From NCBI GenBank assembly GCA_015478655.1, contig JADMIJ010000013.1:1-64000 (forward strand): a stretch of 64,000 nucleotides of DNA, written 5' to 3'. The DNA comes from Acidimicrobiales bacterium (GTDB lineage Bacteria > Actinomycetota > Acidimicrobiia > Acidimicrobiales > RAAP-2). The position numbers and the translations under genes were made by a program. Under the pieces are notes generated by a model. That model had not been told where the DNA came from, searched no databases, and was given only the letters and a program-made list of their open reading frames with translations. Of the stretch, positions 28,814-37,190 are shown piece after piece (the stretch's first letter is position 1; every line of letters starts with the position of its first letter).

Positions 28814-29027
28814 GCGCTGCGCTGACAGCTCACCCGCACCCGTGCCATTCCTCAAGGGTCGTGTCATTTCTCGAGGGTCAGCCGCGGTGAGTCGGGGGAG
28901 TCGGTGGCCTCGGGCGGTGGAGGTCCAAGAGCTCGAGTCTGGCGTGACGACGGTTGACGTCTCTGTAATGCGACGTCATCGGATATACACCGTTTGCACT
29001 CCGGCAATCCGTAGCATGAGCCTCGGG

Positions 29028-29078
29028 CAGGAGGTGTCAGCAGGATGGCACCACCTCCTGGAATCCAATTCGGAGGTG
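29028..29078 (+). promoter_or_regulatory. Possible SD-masking mRNA switch before the redox cluster
   Basis: CAGGAGGTG (29028-29036) and CACCTCCTG (29052-29060) form a perfect 9-bp stem with a 15-base loop. The same CACCTCC (29052-29058) can instead pair over 7 bp with GGAGGTG (29072-29078), the Shine-Dalgarno sequence of the gene starting at 29083. Two mutually exclusive structures therefore free or hide the ribosome binding site. No known riboswitch class is recognised. The rest of 28814-29082 has only a short direct repeat (TCAAGGGTCGTG and TCGAGGGTCA). Confidence 0.45.
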
Positions 29079-29082
29079 TTAC

Positions 29083-30051
29083 GTGATCGCATTGGCAATT
29101 GCCCTGAGTGTCGTGGTGCTGCTTCTGGCCGTGCTCGTCGCCGGCTTGTTGCGCAGTCATGCCGACATTCTCAAGGCCCTCCACGAGCTTGGGGTGGGAG
29201 TTGGAGAGCCTGGCACGCACAACCGCGACCTCGCCGAGCCCGGAGGATCGGACCCCGCCGACTCTGTGCATGTTCCCCTTACGATGGGCCCTCCACTGCC
29301 GGGCGAGCGCAATTCGACGTCGGCGCCGACGATTGCAGGCGTCGCGCCGAACGGCGATGCGGTGGCGGTCAACGTGGCGGGAGGCAGCCCGCTGACTCTG
29401 CTGGCATTCCTCTCCTCGGGGTGTGCCACCTGTGCAGGATTTTGGAGTGCGTTCCAGCAGCCTGACGACCTCGGTCTACCTGCCCACACCAGACTGGTTG
29501 TCGTCACCAAGGGGCCCGAGATGGAAATCCCCGCCGAGATCGCCCCTCATGTGCGATCCGGCCTGTCCGTGGTCATGTCGACCGATGCCTGGAGCGACTA
29601 CGAGGTTCCCGGCTCCCCGTTCTTTGTGCTTGTCGATGGCGACTCGGGCCGACGCATCGGTGAGGGGGTGGCGAACCACTTCCGGCAAGTGGTCGAACTG
29701 GTGCGGCGGGCTGAGGCCGATTCCAGGGCCTTCACAATCGAAAGCAAGGGCCGTGCGTCTTCTGAAGGCCTCGACGGTCCAGAGCGAGAACTGGCCAATG
29801 ACCGAGAGCTGGTCGCCGCCGGGATCCTTCCCGGGGATCCGAGTCTCTACCCGTCCTCGCTCGCTGATGTCTATGGGCCTGACGCAACCGGACACAACGA
29901 GGAGACCATCCGATCCGCATCACCGGGACCTCGTGCCTCAAGTCCACAAGGTCTACACAGCCCACAGCGTGTCCACACGTCACCGAACCAAACCGGTCGA
30001 CCACAGCCCTCGCAGGCGACAGTCAGTGCCCGGGACATCAAGGCGGACTGA
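29083..30051 (+). CDS. Membrane-anchored thioredoxin-like protein (TlpA/MauD type)
   Basis: A 322-residue protein with an N-terminal membrane anchor (residues 2-23) and a thioredoxin-like domain at about 80-215. The redox motif is C-A-T-C (Cys114, Cys117) in F-L-S-S-G-C-A-T-C-A-G-F-W, and the cis-proline is Pro179 in V-P-G-S-P-F-F. MauD, its closest functional analogue, helps form disulfides in the methylamine dehydrogenase small subunit. The C-terminal 90 residues are low-complexity. A strong GGAGG lies six bases before the GTG. First gene of a cluster with MauE-like and MauA-like genes, so disulfide formation in the Cys-rich product is the likely job. Confidence 0.82.
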   Translation: MIALAIALSVVVLLLAVLVAGLLRSHADILKALHELGVGVGEPGTHNRDLAEPGGSDPADSVHVPLTMGPPLPGERNSTSAPTIAGVAPNGDAVAVNVAGGSPLTLLAFLSSGCATCAGFWSAFQQPDDLGLPAHTRLVVVTKGPEMEIPAEIAPHVRSGLSVVMSTDAWSDYEVPGSPFFVLVDGDSGRRIGEGVANHFRQVVELVRRAEADSRAFTIESKGRASSEGLDGPERELANDRELVAAGILPGDPSLYPSSLADVYGPDATGHNEETIRSASPGPRASSPQGLHSPQRVHTSPNQTGRPQPSQATVSARDIKAD

Positions 30052-30057
30052 CTCACT

Positions 30058-30573
30058 GTGGCCATTCTGAGGGCTCACGGAATCGAGGCCCCGCTTCCCC
30101 TCGGGTTCGAGGGTCGTATCTTCACCCGCCTCTCGATCGGGGCCGAGGTGCCCCGTCCGGTGGCGCACTTTGCCACCTTCGCCCTTCCCGTCGAGGTCGG
30201 GGACTTCGGCGGTGGAGCAGTGAATTTGATGGGCGCGTCGGATATCTTCGCCGCTCTGTTCGAGTACGGCCCCGAGAGCGTCGGCAGGCAACTCTTTGCC
30301 CGCCAAGGCCTGCCCCGGTCCCTGGCTCCGACCGACTTTCGACCCTATGTGCTGCGCCGTGGATTGGGAGGTCAGTCGGGAACGCAGTGGTTCTTTACCG
30401 AGTCCGGGAGACCCTTCACGTTGTACGTCGTACTTGGAAGTCACATCCAGAGGAGCGCACTTGTCCCCAGGGTCAACGAACTGATCGGCAATGTGGCGGT
30501 CAGCCCCCCGGCCCAACCGTCCGGGCTTGCGTCCGCCCCTCTGACAACATCGACCGGTGCCCCGTGGAACTGA
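30058..30573 (+). CDS. Conserved hypothetical protein in MauD/MauE-like cluster
   Basis: A 171-residue soluble protein with no transmembrane segment or cysteine. A repeated pattern (P-L-P-L-G-F-E-G-R-I-F-T-R and L-Y-V-V-L-G-S-H-I-Q-R) suggests an alpha/beta fold, but I do not recognise a family. It starts six bases after the thioredoxin-like gene and overlaps the MauE-like gene by ten bases, so it is almost certainly co-translated with the cluster. The role is unknown; absence of cysteine argues against it being a redox carrier. Confidence 0.72.
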   Translation: MAILRAHGIEAPLPLGFEGRIFTRLSIGAEVPRPVAHFATFALPVEVGDFGGGAVNLMGASDIFAALFEYGPESVGRQLFARQGLPRSLAPTDFRPYVLRRGLGGQSGTQWFFTESGRPFTLYVVLGSHIQRSALVPRVNELIGNVAVSPPAQPSGLASAPLTTSTGAPWN

Positions 30574-31115
30574 TCGGGGTGTTTCTGGTTGCCTGTGGGC
30601 TGTTGATGGCAGCCGGTGTCGCCAAAGCCATTCGCCCTGATGACACCGCCAGAGCGTTGGCTGCGGTCTTCCCGGTCCCGATGCAGACCGTGCGGACGGC
30701 CGTACGCATGGGATCCATTGCCGAGGCGCTTCTGGGAGCGGCTGCCCTGGTGGTCCCACGCACGGCGTCAGCGGCTCTCGTGGCGATGTCGTACGCAGCC
30801 TTTGCCGTTGTTGTGGCCCTGGCGCGATCGAAGGGAGGAGCCATCGCCAGCTGCGGATGCTTCGGGACTCCTGACACGCCGGCCACCGCGGTGCACATCG
30901 TCGTCAACGTCGGGCTGGCTGTGTCGGCGTCGGCCGTGGCGATGGCAAACCCGGCTGGGACGATCGTATCGATCCTCTCCCGGGAGCCGTTGCACGGCGT
31001 GCCGTTGGTCGCGTTGAGCGCACTGTGTGGGTGGCTCGCCTATCTTGCCATCTCGGCACTGGCGTCACTCCAGGGGGCGCGCCGCCTGACCGCGATCTCG
31101 TTTCGATCGCGGTGA
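30564..31115 (+). CDS. MauE/DoxX-like redox-associated membrane protein
   Basis: A 183-residue protein with about four hydrophobic segments and the motif S-C-G-C-F-G (Cys97, Cys99) at the membrane edge, characteristic of MauE-like proteins. In methylotrophs MauE works with MauD to maturate the disulfide-rich MADH small subunit. The GTG start lies inside the previous gene's end, giving a 10-base overlap. The same C-G-C-F pattern is used by vitamin-K/DoxX-type redox proteins. Function is inferred from family and neighbours. Confidence 0.83.
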   Translation: MELIGVFLVACGLLMAAGVAKAIRPDDTARALAAVFPVPMQTVRTAVRMGSIAEALLGAAALVVPRTASAALVAMSYAAFAVVVALARSKGGAIASCGCFGTPDTPATAVHIVVNVGLAVSASAVAMANPAGTIVSILSREPLHGVPLVALSALCGWLAYLAISALASLQGARRLTAISFRSR

Positions 31116-31182
31116 CCCCGATCCTGCTCCTCGCCTCCGTAGCCCAAGACTGTGATCCGACGACCGTGATGACCAAAAGACC

Positions 31183-32586
31183 GTGACCCAGACCCTCGTC
31201 GAGCGGGCATCCGCCTTTCTCGAATCCAAGCTGTCGCGCCGCAGCTTCATCAACCGCTCCGCCTATGCCGGCAGCGCCGTCGCCATCGGGGCCGGTCTCG
31301 ATCTCGTCCTCAAGCCGGGCACCGCCTACGGCCTGGTCTGCACCTGTGGCAACACCAATTGCGGGTGCGGATCGACCTGTTGTGCCGGGTTCACCGAGTT
31401 CTGCTGCTCGGTCAACGGGGGCTACAACTACTGCCCGGCCAACTCGGTGATGGGCGGTTGGTGGAAGGCGGACAACTCGTCCTTCTGCGGGGGCCCCCGC
31501 TACTACATGGACTGCAATGCCACCTGCACCTGCACTACGGGATGCGGCAACGGGTGGGCCTTCTGCGAGCCGGGCTGCGATGGGACCAGTTGCGGCTGTG
31601 GGGCCAACGGGTGCAACTCCTTCGTCACCGGGTGCTTCCAGTTCCGATACGGCCAGTGCAATCAGGATGTCAGCTGCATGGGTCGGATCGTTTGCCGGGT
31701 CGTGGCCTGCATCCCTCCGTGGCAGATCGATCCGTCGTGCACCACCACCAACGCGCAGGACAACAGCACTGCGGAGCAGAATGCCGCCTGCTGGACACCG
31801 GCCACCCCGTCCCCCCCACCGGCGCCTTGCACGTCAGCGTCGACCAACTGCCAGGTCATCGGGGTCGCGCCGAGCGCTGACGGCGGGGGCTATGGAATGG
31901 TCACCACCTTCGGGAGGGTGTTGACCTTCGGTGACTTCCGAAATCAGGGCGACGTGTCCGGCATCGCGCTGAGCAAGCCCATCGTGGGCATTGCCGAGCG
32001 CCAGTCCAGTGGCTACTACTTGGTAGCGGCCGATGGTGGGATCTTCTGCCTCGGAGGCGCTCCGTTCTTCGGTTCCATGGGCGGTCGTCCTCTCAACAAG
32101 CCGATGGTGGGAATGGCGGCGACGCCATCCGGAAACGGCTACTGGACCGTGGCCTCCGACGGCGGCATCTTCTCCTTCGGCGACGCCGCGTTCTACGGCT
32201 CGATGGGCGGTCACCCGCTCAACAAGCCCGTGGTGGGCATGGCGGCTACGCCTTCTGGCCGCGGTTACTGGTTCGTGGCCTCGGACGGCGGGATCTTCTC
32301 CTTCGGCGACGCCCCGTTCTACGGCTCGATGGGAGGACGGCTGCTCAACAAGCCCGTGGTGGGCATGGCGGTGACGCCCTCGGGACGGGGCTACTGGTTC
32401 GTCGCCTCCGACGGCGGCATCTTCTCGTTCGGCGACGCCCAGTACTACGGCTCGATGGGGGGTCGGTCGCTCAACCGTCCGATCGTGGGGATGGCTGCCG
32501 CCCCTTCAGCCCAGGGGTACTGGCTGGTTGCCCAGGACGGCGGCATCTTCACGTTCAATGTTCCCTTCTTCGGTTCCCCCGCCTGA
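31183..32586 (+). CDS. MauA-like cysteine-rich Tat protein fused to 42-residue repeats
   Basis: A 467-residue exported protein. S-R-R-S-F-I-N (18-24) plus a hydrophobic stretch form a Tat signal. Residues about 50-225 hold 28 cysteines and the blocks G-G-W-W-K-A-D and C-F-Q-F-R-Y-G-Q-C, recognisable from actinobacterial proteins annotated as methylamine dehydrogenase light chain. Trp93 or Trp94 aligns with the first TTQ-forming Trp of MauA. The second TTQ Trp seems replaced, since the matching region reads F-R-Y-G-Q-C, so a canonical quinone cofactor is doubtful. From about residue 235 there are 42-residue G-Y-W-x-V-A-S-D-G-G-I-F repeats, presumably a surface beta structure. No MauB (large subunit) is nearby. 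Confidence 0.78.
   Translation: MTQTLVERASAFLESKLSRRSFINRSAYAGSAVAIGAGLDLVLKPGTAYGLVCTCGNTNCGCGSTCCAGFTEFCCSVNGGYNYCPANSVMGGWWKADNSSFCGGPRYYMDCNATCTCTTGCGNGWAFCEPGCDGTSCGCGANGCNSFVTGCFQFRYGQCNQDVSCMGRIVCRVVACIPPWQIDPSCTTTNAQDNSTAEQNAACWTPATPSPPPAPCTSASTNCQVIGVAPSADGGGYGMVTTFGRVLTFGDFRNQGDVSGIALSKPIVGIAERQSSGYYLVAADGGIFCLGGAPFFGSMGGRPLNKPMVGMAATPSGNGYWTVASDGGIFSFGDAAFYGSMGGHPLNKPVVGMAATPSGRGYWFVASDGGIFSFGDAPFYGSMGGRLLNKPVVGMAVTPSGRGYWFVASDGGIFSFGDAQYYGSMGGRSLNRPIVGMAAAPSAQGYWLVAQDGGIFTFNVPFFGSPA
31885..32580 (+). repeat. Tandem 126-bp coding repeats
   Basis: About five and a half units begin near 31885 (degenerate), 32011, 32137, 32263, 32389 and 32515, each encoding 42 residues with core G-Y-W[14 protein letters not shown]. 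They are close relatives of the repeats at 20.96-21.71 kb, but carry F-Y-G-S-M-G-G instead of F-F-G-S-T-G. Confidence 0.85.
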
Positions 32587-32683
32587 CGATGGGCGCCGAG
32601 CTCCACATGGCACCGAGGGCTTCTTGTGGCTGTCGCCCCATTCCGATCACAACCCGACCCCACCTGTCCCACCGAGGAGCACC

Positions 32684-33607
32684 ATGACCCTTGCCATCGC
32701 TGTGTCCGCAACGTTGGTGGCCGTGACTGCCGCCGCTCGATCGACCTGGTCGCCGTGCGGATTGTCCATGCTCTCCACCATCACCCCGATCAGCGAGCGA
32801 GCGAAGGGAAACTCCTATCGCTCGACGGCGATGTGGTTCGTGGCCGGTGCCACCGTCGGTGGCGCCACACTGGGTGCGGCCATGGCCGGGTTGGCAGGCG
32901 CGGTCCGGTCTGTAGACCTCTCACCCACTGCCGCCGGCCTCCTGGCCACCGGGGCCGCACTCATCGCCGCTGCTTCCGATGCCGGGGTCGTCGGCCTCAG
33001 GCTGCCGATTCATCGTCGCCAGGTGAACGAGCGGTGGCTCGACCAGTACCGACCCTGGGTCTACGGCAGCGGCTTCGGCTGGCAGATCGGGACCGGACTG
33101 GCTACCTACATCACCACGGCCGCCGTCTACCTGATGGTCGTCCTCGGAGCCTTGACGGCCGATCCGGTCACGGCGCTGGCCGTGGGCACCGCCTTCGGGC
33201 TTCTTCGGGGCTTGGCCGTTCTCCTCACCCGCCGCATGACCGATCCGTCGGCGCTACGCCGCTTCCACCGTCGTTTCCAGCTGGTGGGACCGTGGGTGAG
33301 CCGGGTCGTGGTCGTGGTCGAGACCGGCACCGCCATCGCCATGGTCAGCTACCTCCGATCCCCGGCAGCCCTGGTGATGATCGGAGTCGCGGTGATTGGC
33401 GTCGCAGTGATCGGAATCGCGGTGGGTGCACCCCCGGCGGCTCTCATCGCCAAGAGGTCCGTGCGCGTCGCTGCACCAGCCTGCCCGCTCCCCGCTGCCG
33501 TCTCGTCCCCGGCCGGCCGGGCCCGAACTGCCGTGGCCATTGACGCGTCAGGCTCAGACGTCCCGGTCGATCTGGTCGGGCACGGAGCCCTGAGTCCCAG
33601 GGACTGA
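32684..33607 (+). CDS. CcdA/DsbD-like membrane protein
   Basis: A 307-residue membrane protein with six or more hydrophobic segments. W-S-P-C-G-L-S-M-L (Cys25) at the first helix resembles the L-S-P-C-V-L-P motif of CcdA, which passes electrons across the membrane. The region that in CcdA carries the second cysteine (F-G-W-T-P-C) reads F-G-W-Q-I-G-T-G here, so that cysteine is missing. The ATG has GAGGAG at proper spacing, ruling out the longer frame. It follows the MauA-like gene by 97 bases and may supply reductant to the cluster. Assignment is by motif only. Confidence 0.65.
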   Translation: MTLAIAVSATLVAVTAAARSTWSPCGLSMLSTITPISERAKGNSYRSTAMWFVAGATVGGATLGAAMAGLAGAVRSVDLSPTAAGLLATGAALIAAASDAGVVGLRLPIHRRQVNERWLDQYRPWVYGSGFGWQIGTGLATYITTAAVYLMVVLGALTADPVTALAVGTAFGLLRGLAVLLTRRMTDPSALRRFHRRFQLVGPWVSRVVVVVETGTAIAMVSYLRSPAALVMIGVAVIGVAVIGIAVGAPPAALIAKRSVRVAAPACPLPAAVSSPAGRARTAVAIDASGSDVPVDLVGHGALSPRD

Positions 33608-33699
33608 GTCACACGCCCGCCGCCGGCTCCTCATCCGTGCCAACCGCCGGCACCGGCCGCGCTGGCACGGATGGGCCCTCGCCCCGCATGGGGGGCCGG

Positions 33700-34725
33700 T
33701 CAGTCGATGTCGGCGGCCCGAGATGTCGAGGTGGTCGACGGGACGTGGGCCGGCGCTCGGGCTCCGGCGCCCTCATCCTCCATCGCTGCCTGTTCCGCTG
33801 ATCCGGAGAGGGCCGGGTCTCCGCCCGGATCTTCACCGGAGTCGGCCTCGACAACCGCGCCGGACGCAGCCACCGGTTCGGGATCACCACCCTCACCCCG
33901 CCTCCAGCGCTGAAGCGGGCCGATCCGCGAGACCAGGAGGGCCGCACCCACCACCGCAAGGGCGATTCCGGCAATCTGGACCAGAAGCGATCCGAGGTGT
34001 CCGTCCTCACCGAGCCACAGGCGCTCGTCGAGGAACCGCTCGATGCCCCAGAGCACCATGCCGACACCGAGCACGATCCCCGCCGGTGGCAGCAACCTGG
34101 TTGACCCAGGAGCAGCGGTGCCGTCGGCGGAACCGATCGGCGCCGGGGCAATGGAGCGGAGCCAGCGCTCGACAAGCAACAGGATCCCGAAGATGGCGAA
34201 GTCTTCCATCGCCTGAAAAATCGGTACTGGGAGCCGCCTTCCACTCTGGCCGGCGTAGTACATGCCGAACCACTGGTTGGTCCTGTGCCCCCCTCCGGCC
34301 ACCATCAGCTGGGGACCGAGCAGGCGGCCGATGCCCCAGCACGCCATGAGCACCGGTGCCATCAGATCGGCGAATCGCATCGCCTGCAGTTGGGGGCAGC
34401 GCCGCCGCATGCTGATGATGGCGACCGGCACGGCGAACAGGAGACCACCGAACGATGACAGGCCACCCTGCCAGATGGCGAGGACCTGTCCCGGATTGTG
34501 CGTGTAAAAGGAGAGGTTGGAGAGAACGTGGAGGGCCCGGGCCCCGACGATGGCCGCAACGATGACCCACACGAACATCCCGGTGACCCACTGCCAGGGA
34601 TAGCCGGCCTTGCGCAACCTCCGCTCGGTGTAGCGAAGCCCGAACCAGAACGTCAGGGCCAGCCCGATTCCGTAGGTGTGCACCTCAAGGAACCAGACGT
34701 GGAACGCGACGGGGATGGGTCTCAT
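33700..34725 (-). CDS. Prolipoprotein diacylglyceryl transferase family protein (divergent Lgt)
   Basis: A 341-residue seven-helix protein like Lgt, which adds diacylglycerol to lipoprotein cysteines. The G-A-R (61-63) and G-G-L-S-S-F-G-G (87-94) motifs are present and the C-terminal R-x-x-E region reads W-G-I-E-R-F. The Lgt signature G-R-x-G-N-F-x-N-x-E is degenerate here: G-R-L-L-G-P-Q-L-M at 133-141 lacks the conserved Asn and Glu. It may therefore be a paralogue with altered substrate rather than the housekeeping enzyme. The last 75 residues are Glu/Ala/Pro-rich and disordered. It converges on the CcdA-like gene. Confidence 0.72.
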   Translation of the reverse strand: MRPIPVAFHVWFLEVHTYGIGLALTFWFGLRYTERRLRKAGYPWQWVTGMFVWVIVAAIVGARALHVLSNLSFYTHNPGQVLAIWQGGLSSFGGLLFAVPVAIISMRRRCPQLQAMRFADLMAPVLMACWGIGRLLGPQLMVAGGGHRTNQWFGMYYAGQSGRRLPVPIFQAMEDFAIFGILLLVERWLRSIAPAPIGSADGTAAPGSTRLLPPAGIVLGVGMVLWGIERFLDERLWLGEDGHLGSLLVQIAGIALAVVGAALLVSRIGPLQRWRRGEGGDPEPVAASGAVVEADSGEDPGGDPALSGSAEQAAMEDEGAGARAPAHVPSTTSTSRAADID

Positions 34726-34916
34726 CGAGGAAGGGGTCTCATGGTCGAGGAGCGCCTGGTCCGATACTCGTTGACGCCCTTCCAGTATGCCTCAGGTCCC
34801 CGGTAGGGTGACATCGGGAACCGGATTCAGCGCCGTCACCGGCGACGACGTGGGATACCGGCGCGACCGAGGCCGGACCCGCGTGACGACTAGGCCAGAC
34901 CAGACAGGGGGAGACA

Positions 34917-35714
34917 ATGGGAGCGCTTTCGGGCAAGGTGGCCGTGGTGACCGGCGGAGGGTCGGGCATCGGCCTGGCAACCGCCGCACGGTTGGCCGAC
35001 ACCGGCGCGTCGGTGGCCGTGGTCGACCTCGACGGCGTCGCCGCGGAGCGGGTGGCCGACGAGTTCGGTGGACTGGCAGTCCAGGCCGATGTAGGCCGCT
35101 CCGATGCCTGGCCGGGCATCATCGAGGCGGTCACCTCCCGCTTCGGCGGCATTGACTTCGCCCACCTCAACGCGGGGGTGATGACCGGCGAGGCCGACAT
35201 CACCAAGCTCGACGACGACACCTACCGTCGGGCAGTGGGGGTCAACGTCGACGGCGTTGTCTTCGGAGTGCGGGCGCTGGTCCCGGCCCTGACGGCGCGC
35301 GGAGGAGGAGCGATCGTCGCCACCGCCTCGTTGGCCGGGCTGATCGGCTTCTCACCGGACCCCATCTACTGCCTGACCAAGCACGCGGTGGTCGGCCTGG
35401 TGCGCTCTCTGGTCCCCCAACTGGGTGAGCACCGCATCACCATCAACGCAGTGTGCCCGAGCATCGTCGACACGCCGATGATCGCCGAGCAGCGGGGGTT
35501 GCTGGAGCAGAGCGGGTTCCCACTGATCGACGTGTCAGCAGTGGCCGAGGCGGTGATCGACCGACTCTCAGGTGAGGAGAGTGGACAGGCCATGGTCATC
35601 CAGGCCGGTCGCCAGGCGTTGGCTTTTCGCTTCGGCCGCCCTCCTGGCCCTCGGGCCGGCGGCACGGTGGGACAGCTCCCGCCTACCGAGTTTGCGGCGC
35701 ACGATCAAGGCTGA
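34917..35714 (+). CDS. Short-chain dehydrogenase/reductase
   Basis: A 265-residue SDR with T-G-G-G-S-G-I-G (12-19), Asp37 after the second strand (NAD preference), N-A-G in place of N-N-A-G, and Y-C-L-T-K as the active-site pair. The ATG is preceded by AGGGGGAG. The C-terminal 35 residues (after G-Q-A-M-V-I-Q-A-G) are unusually polar and probably a tail. Substrate unknown. Single gene, divergent from the Lgt-like gene. Confidence 0.87.
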   Translation: MGALSGKVAVVTGGGSGIGLATAARLADTGASVAVVDLDGVAAERVADEFGGLAVQADVGRSDAWPGIIEAVTSRFGGIDFAHLNAGVMTGEADITKLDDDTYRRAVGVNVDGVVFGVRALVPALTARGGGAIVATASLAGLIGFSPDPIYCLTKHAVVGLVRSLVPQLGEHRITINAVCPSIVDTPMIAEQRGLLEQSGFPLIDVSAVAEAVIDRLSGEESGQAMVIQAGRQALAFRFGRPPGPRAGGTVGQLPPTEFAAHDQG

Positions 35715-35796
35715 CGCTGCGCCGCTGCGTTGCACCCGAGCCACGGGACGGCACCCGAACCGCTGTGCCCAGCCCGACCCGCCGTGCTCGACTGGG

Positions 35797-36914
35797 TCAG
35801 CCAACCCGACCGACGCCGACGAAACCGTCGCCAGTCCGCACCCCGGTGTTCCAGACCGTGGCCCCGGTATAAGGGGCCTCGACCATGGTCCCTCCGCCGA
35901 TGTAGATGGCCACGTGCTCAGAACCGCCGGGACCGTAGAACAGCAGGTCGCCGGGCTGGATATCAGCCAGAGGGATGTGGGTGGTGGCTGCATACTGGGC
36001 CCCCGAGGTCCGGGGGAGGCCGATGCCGGCCTGACCAAAAGACCACATGACCAGCCCGGAGCAGTCGAACCCACCGGGAGAGGATCCACCCCACACATAC
36101 GGCGTGCCGATCTGGCTCTCGGCTGCCTGGATGGCACCACCGACGCCGGCGGGAACGGGCGGCGGTGGAGCGGTCGGGACGGAGCTCACGCCGCTGCCGG
36201 AACTAGACCCGGCGCCGCGGCCGACGCCGCCGGTCTGAGCGGCGGCCTGGGCCTTCTGTGCCGCCGCCACCTTGGCGTTGAAGGCGGTGGTGGCCGCCAA
36301 CTGTGCTGCCGCCTGTTGCGCCTTGATCTGGTTCTGGATGTCGGCGTTGACGCTGTTGAGCGCGGCCTGGTCCTGGGCGGCCAGCGCCGAGGCCTGCGTC
36401 TCCGACGACTGCAGGGTGTTGCGGGTCGTGGTGGCCTGCGCCTGTTGCTGCTGCAGCGCACTCTGGGCGGCCTGCAACTGGTTCTGCGCGGTGTGCAGGT
36501 TGTCGATGGTGGTGGTGACGTTGCCGGTGGCGATGGATGCGTAGACGGAACGAGCGGCCGAGGTGTTCATGTTCGACGAGAACATCTGGGTGACCTGGTT
36601 GCTGCTGCTCCCGCTGTTGGTGTAGTCGCTGATGGCCTGGGTGCGGAGCTGGCCCTGGTCCTTGGTCACCTCGGCCTGGTCCTTGACCACCTGGGCCTGA
36701 TTGGCGGCGATCTGGCTGTTCAATTGGGTCAGCTGGTAGTCGGCGGCCTGCACCTGACCGGAGAGGGTGGCGATCTGTGCCTGGGTGGCCTGGATCTTGG
36801 CGGCGATGGCGGCGGCCTGTGCCTTGTCATCCGATATTGAGCCGGCCGAGGCCGGGCGCGACGCGGTGAGAACACCGCGGAGGCGATGGCGATTTTGAAG
36901 GCCAGTGTTAGCAC
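35797..36914 (-). CDS. NlpC/P60 peptidoglycan endopeptidase with coiled coil (signal peptide frameshifted)
   Basis: A secreted cell-wall hydrolase of about 370 residues. The body has a long Gln/Ala-rich coiled coil (roughly the first 200 residues after the signal), a Gly/Ser/Pro linker, and a C-terminal NlpC/P60 domain. The catalytic Cys is in G-G-F-D-C-S-G-L-V and the His in S-E-H-V-A-I-Y. This RipA-like layout cleaves peptidoglycan stems during division. The signal peptide (L-T-L-A-F-K-I-A-I-A-S-A-V) is in a different frame from A-S-R-P-A-S-A-G, the apparent cleavage region, implying a 1-nt indel near 36867-36881. The start is set at a GTG in the signal frame; the in-frame alternative at 36999 gives no export signal. 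Confidence 0.8.
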
Positions 36915-37190
36915 GGCAAAATACCCGATTGCGAGGGGATCTGCGGGGGGCGGAGGGCACACGTGGCACTGACGTCGAGTACTGCTCGGCGTGAGTCATC
37001 TGCCCTACTTTCTACTCCAATCGAACGGAGTTCACAATGACGCCCCCCAAGAACGCCCTTGTGTACAGGATGTTCCTGCTCAAATTGTGACAACGCTGGC
37101 GCGCATCCCGGCCCGCTCACCGGGCCCGGGCCGGACGCCGAGGCGGCATCGAGATGAGCTGCGCACGACCGGGCGGTAGGGTCATCACCC

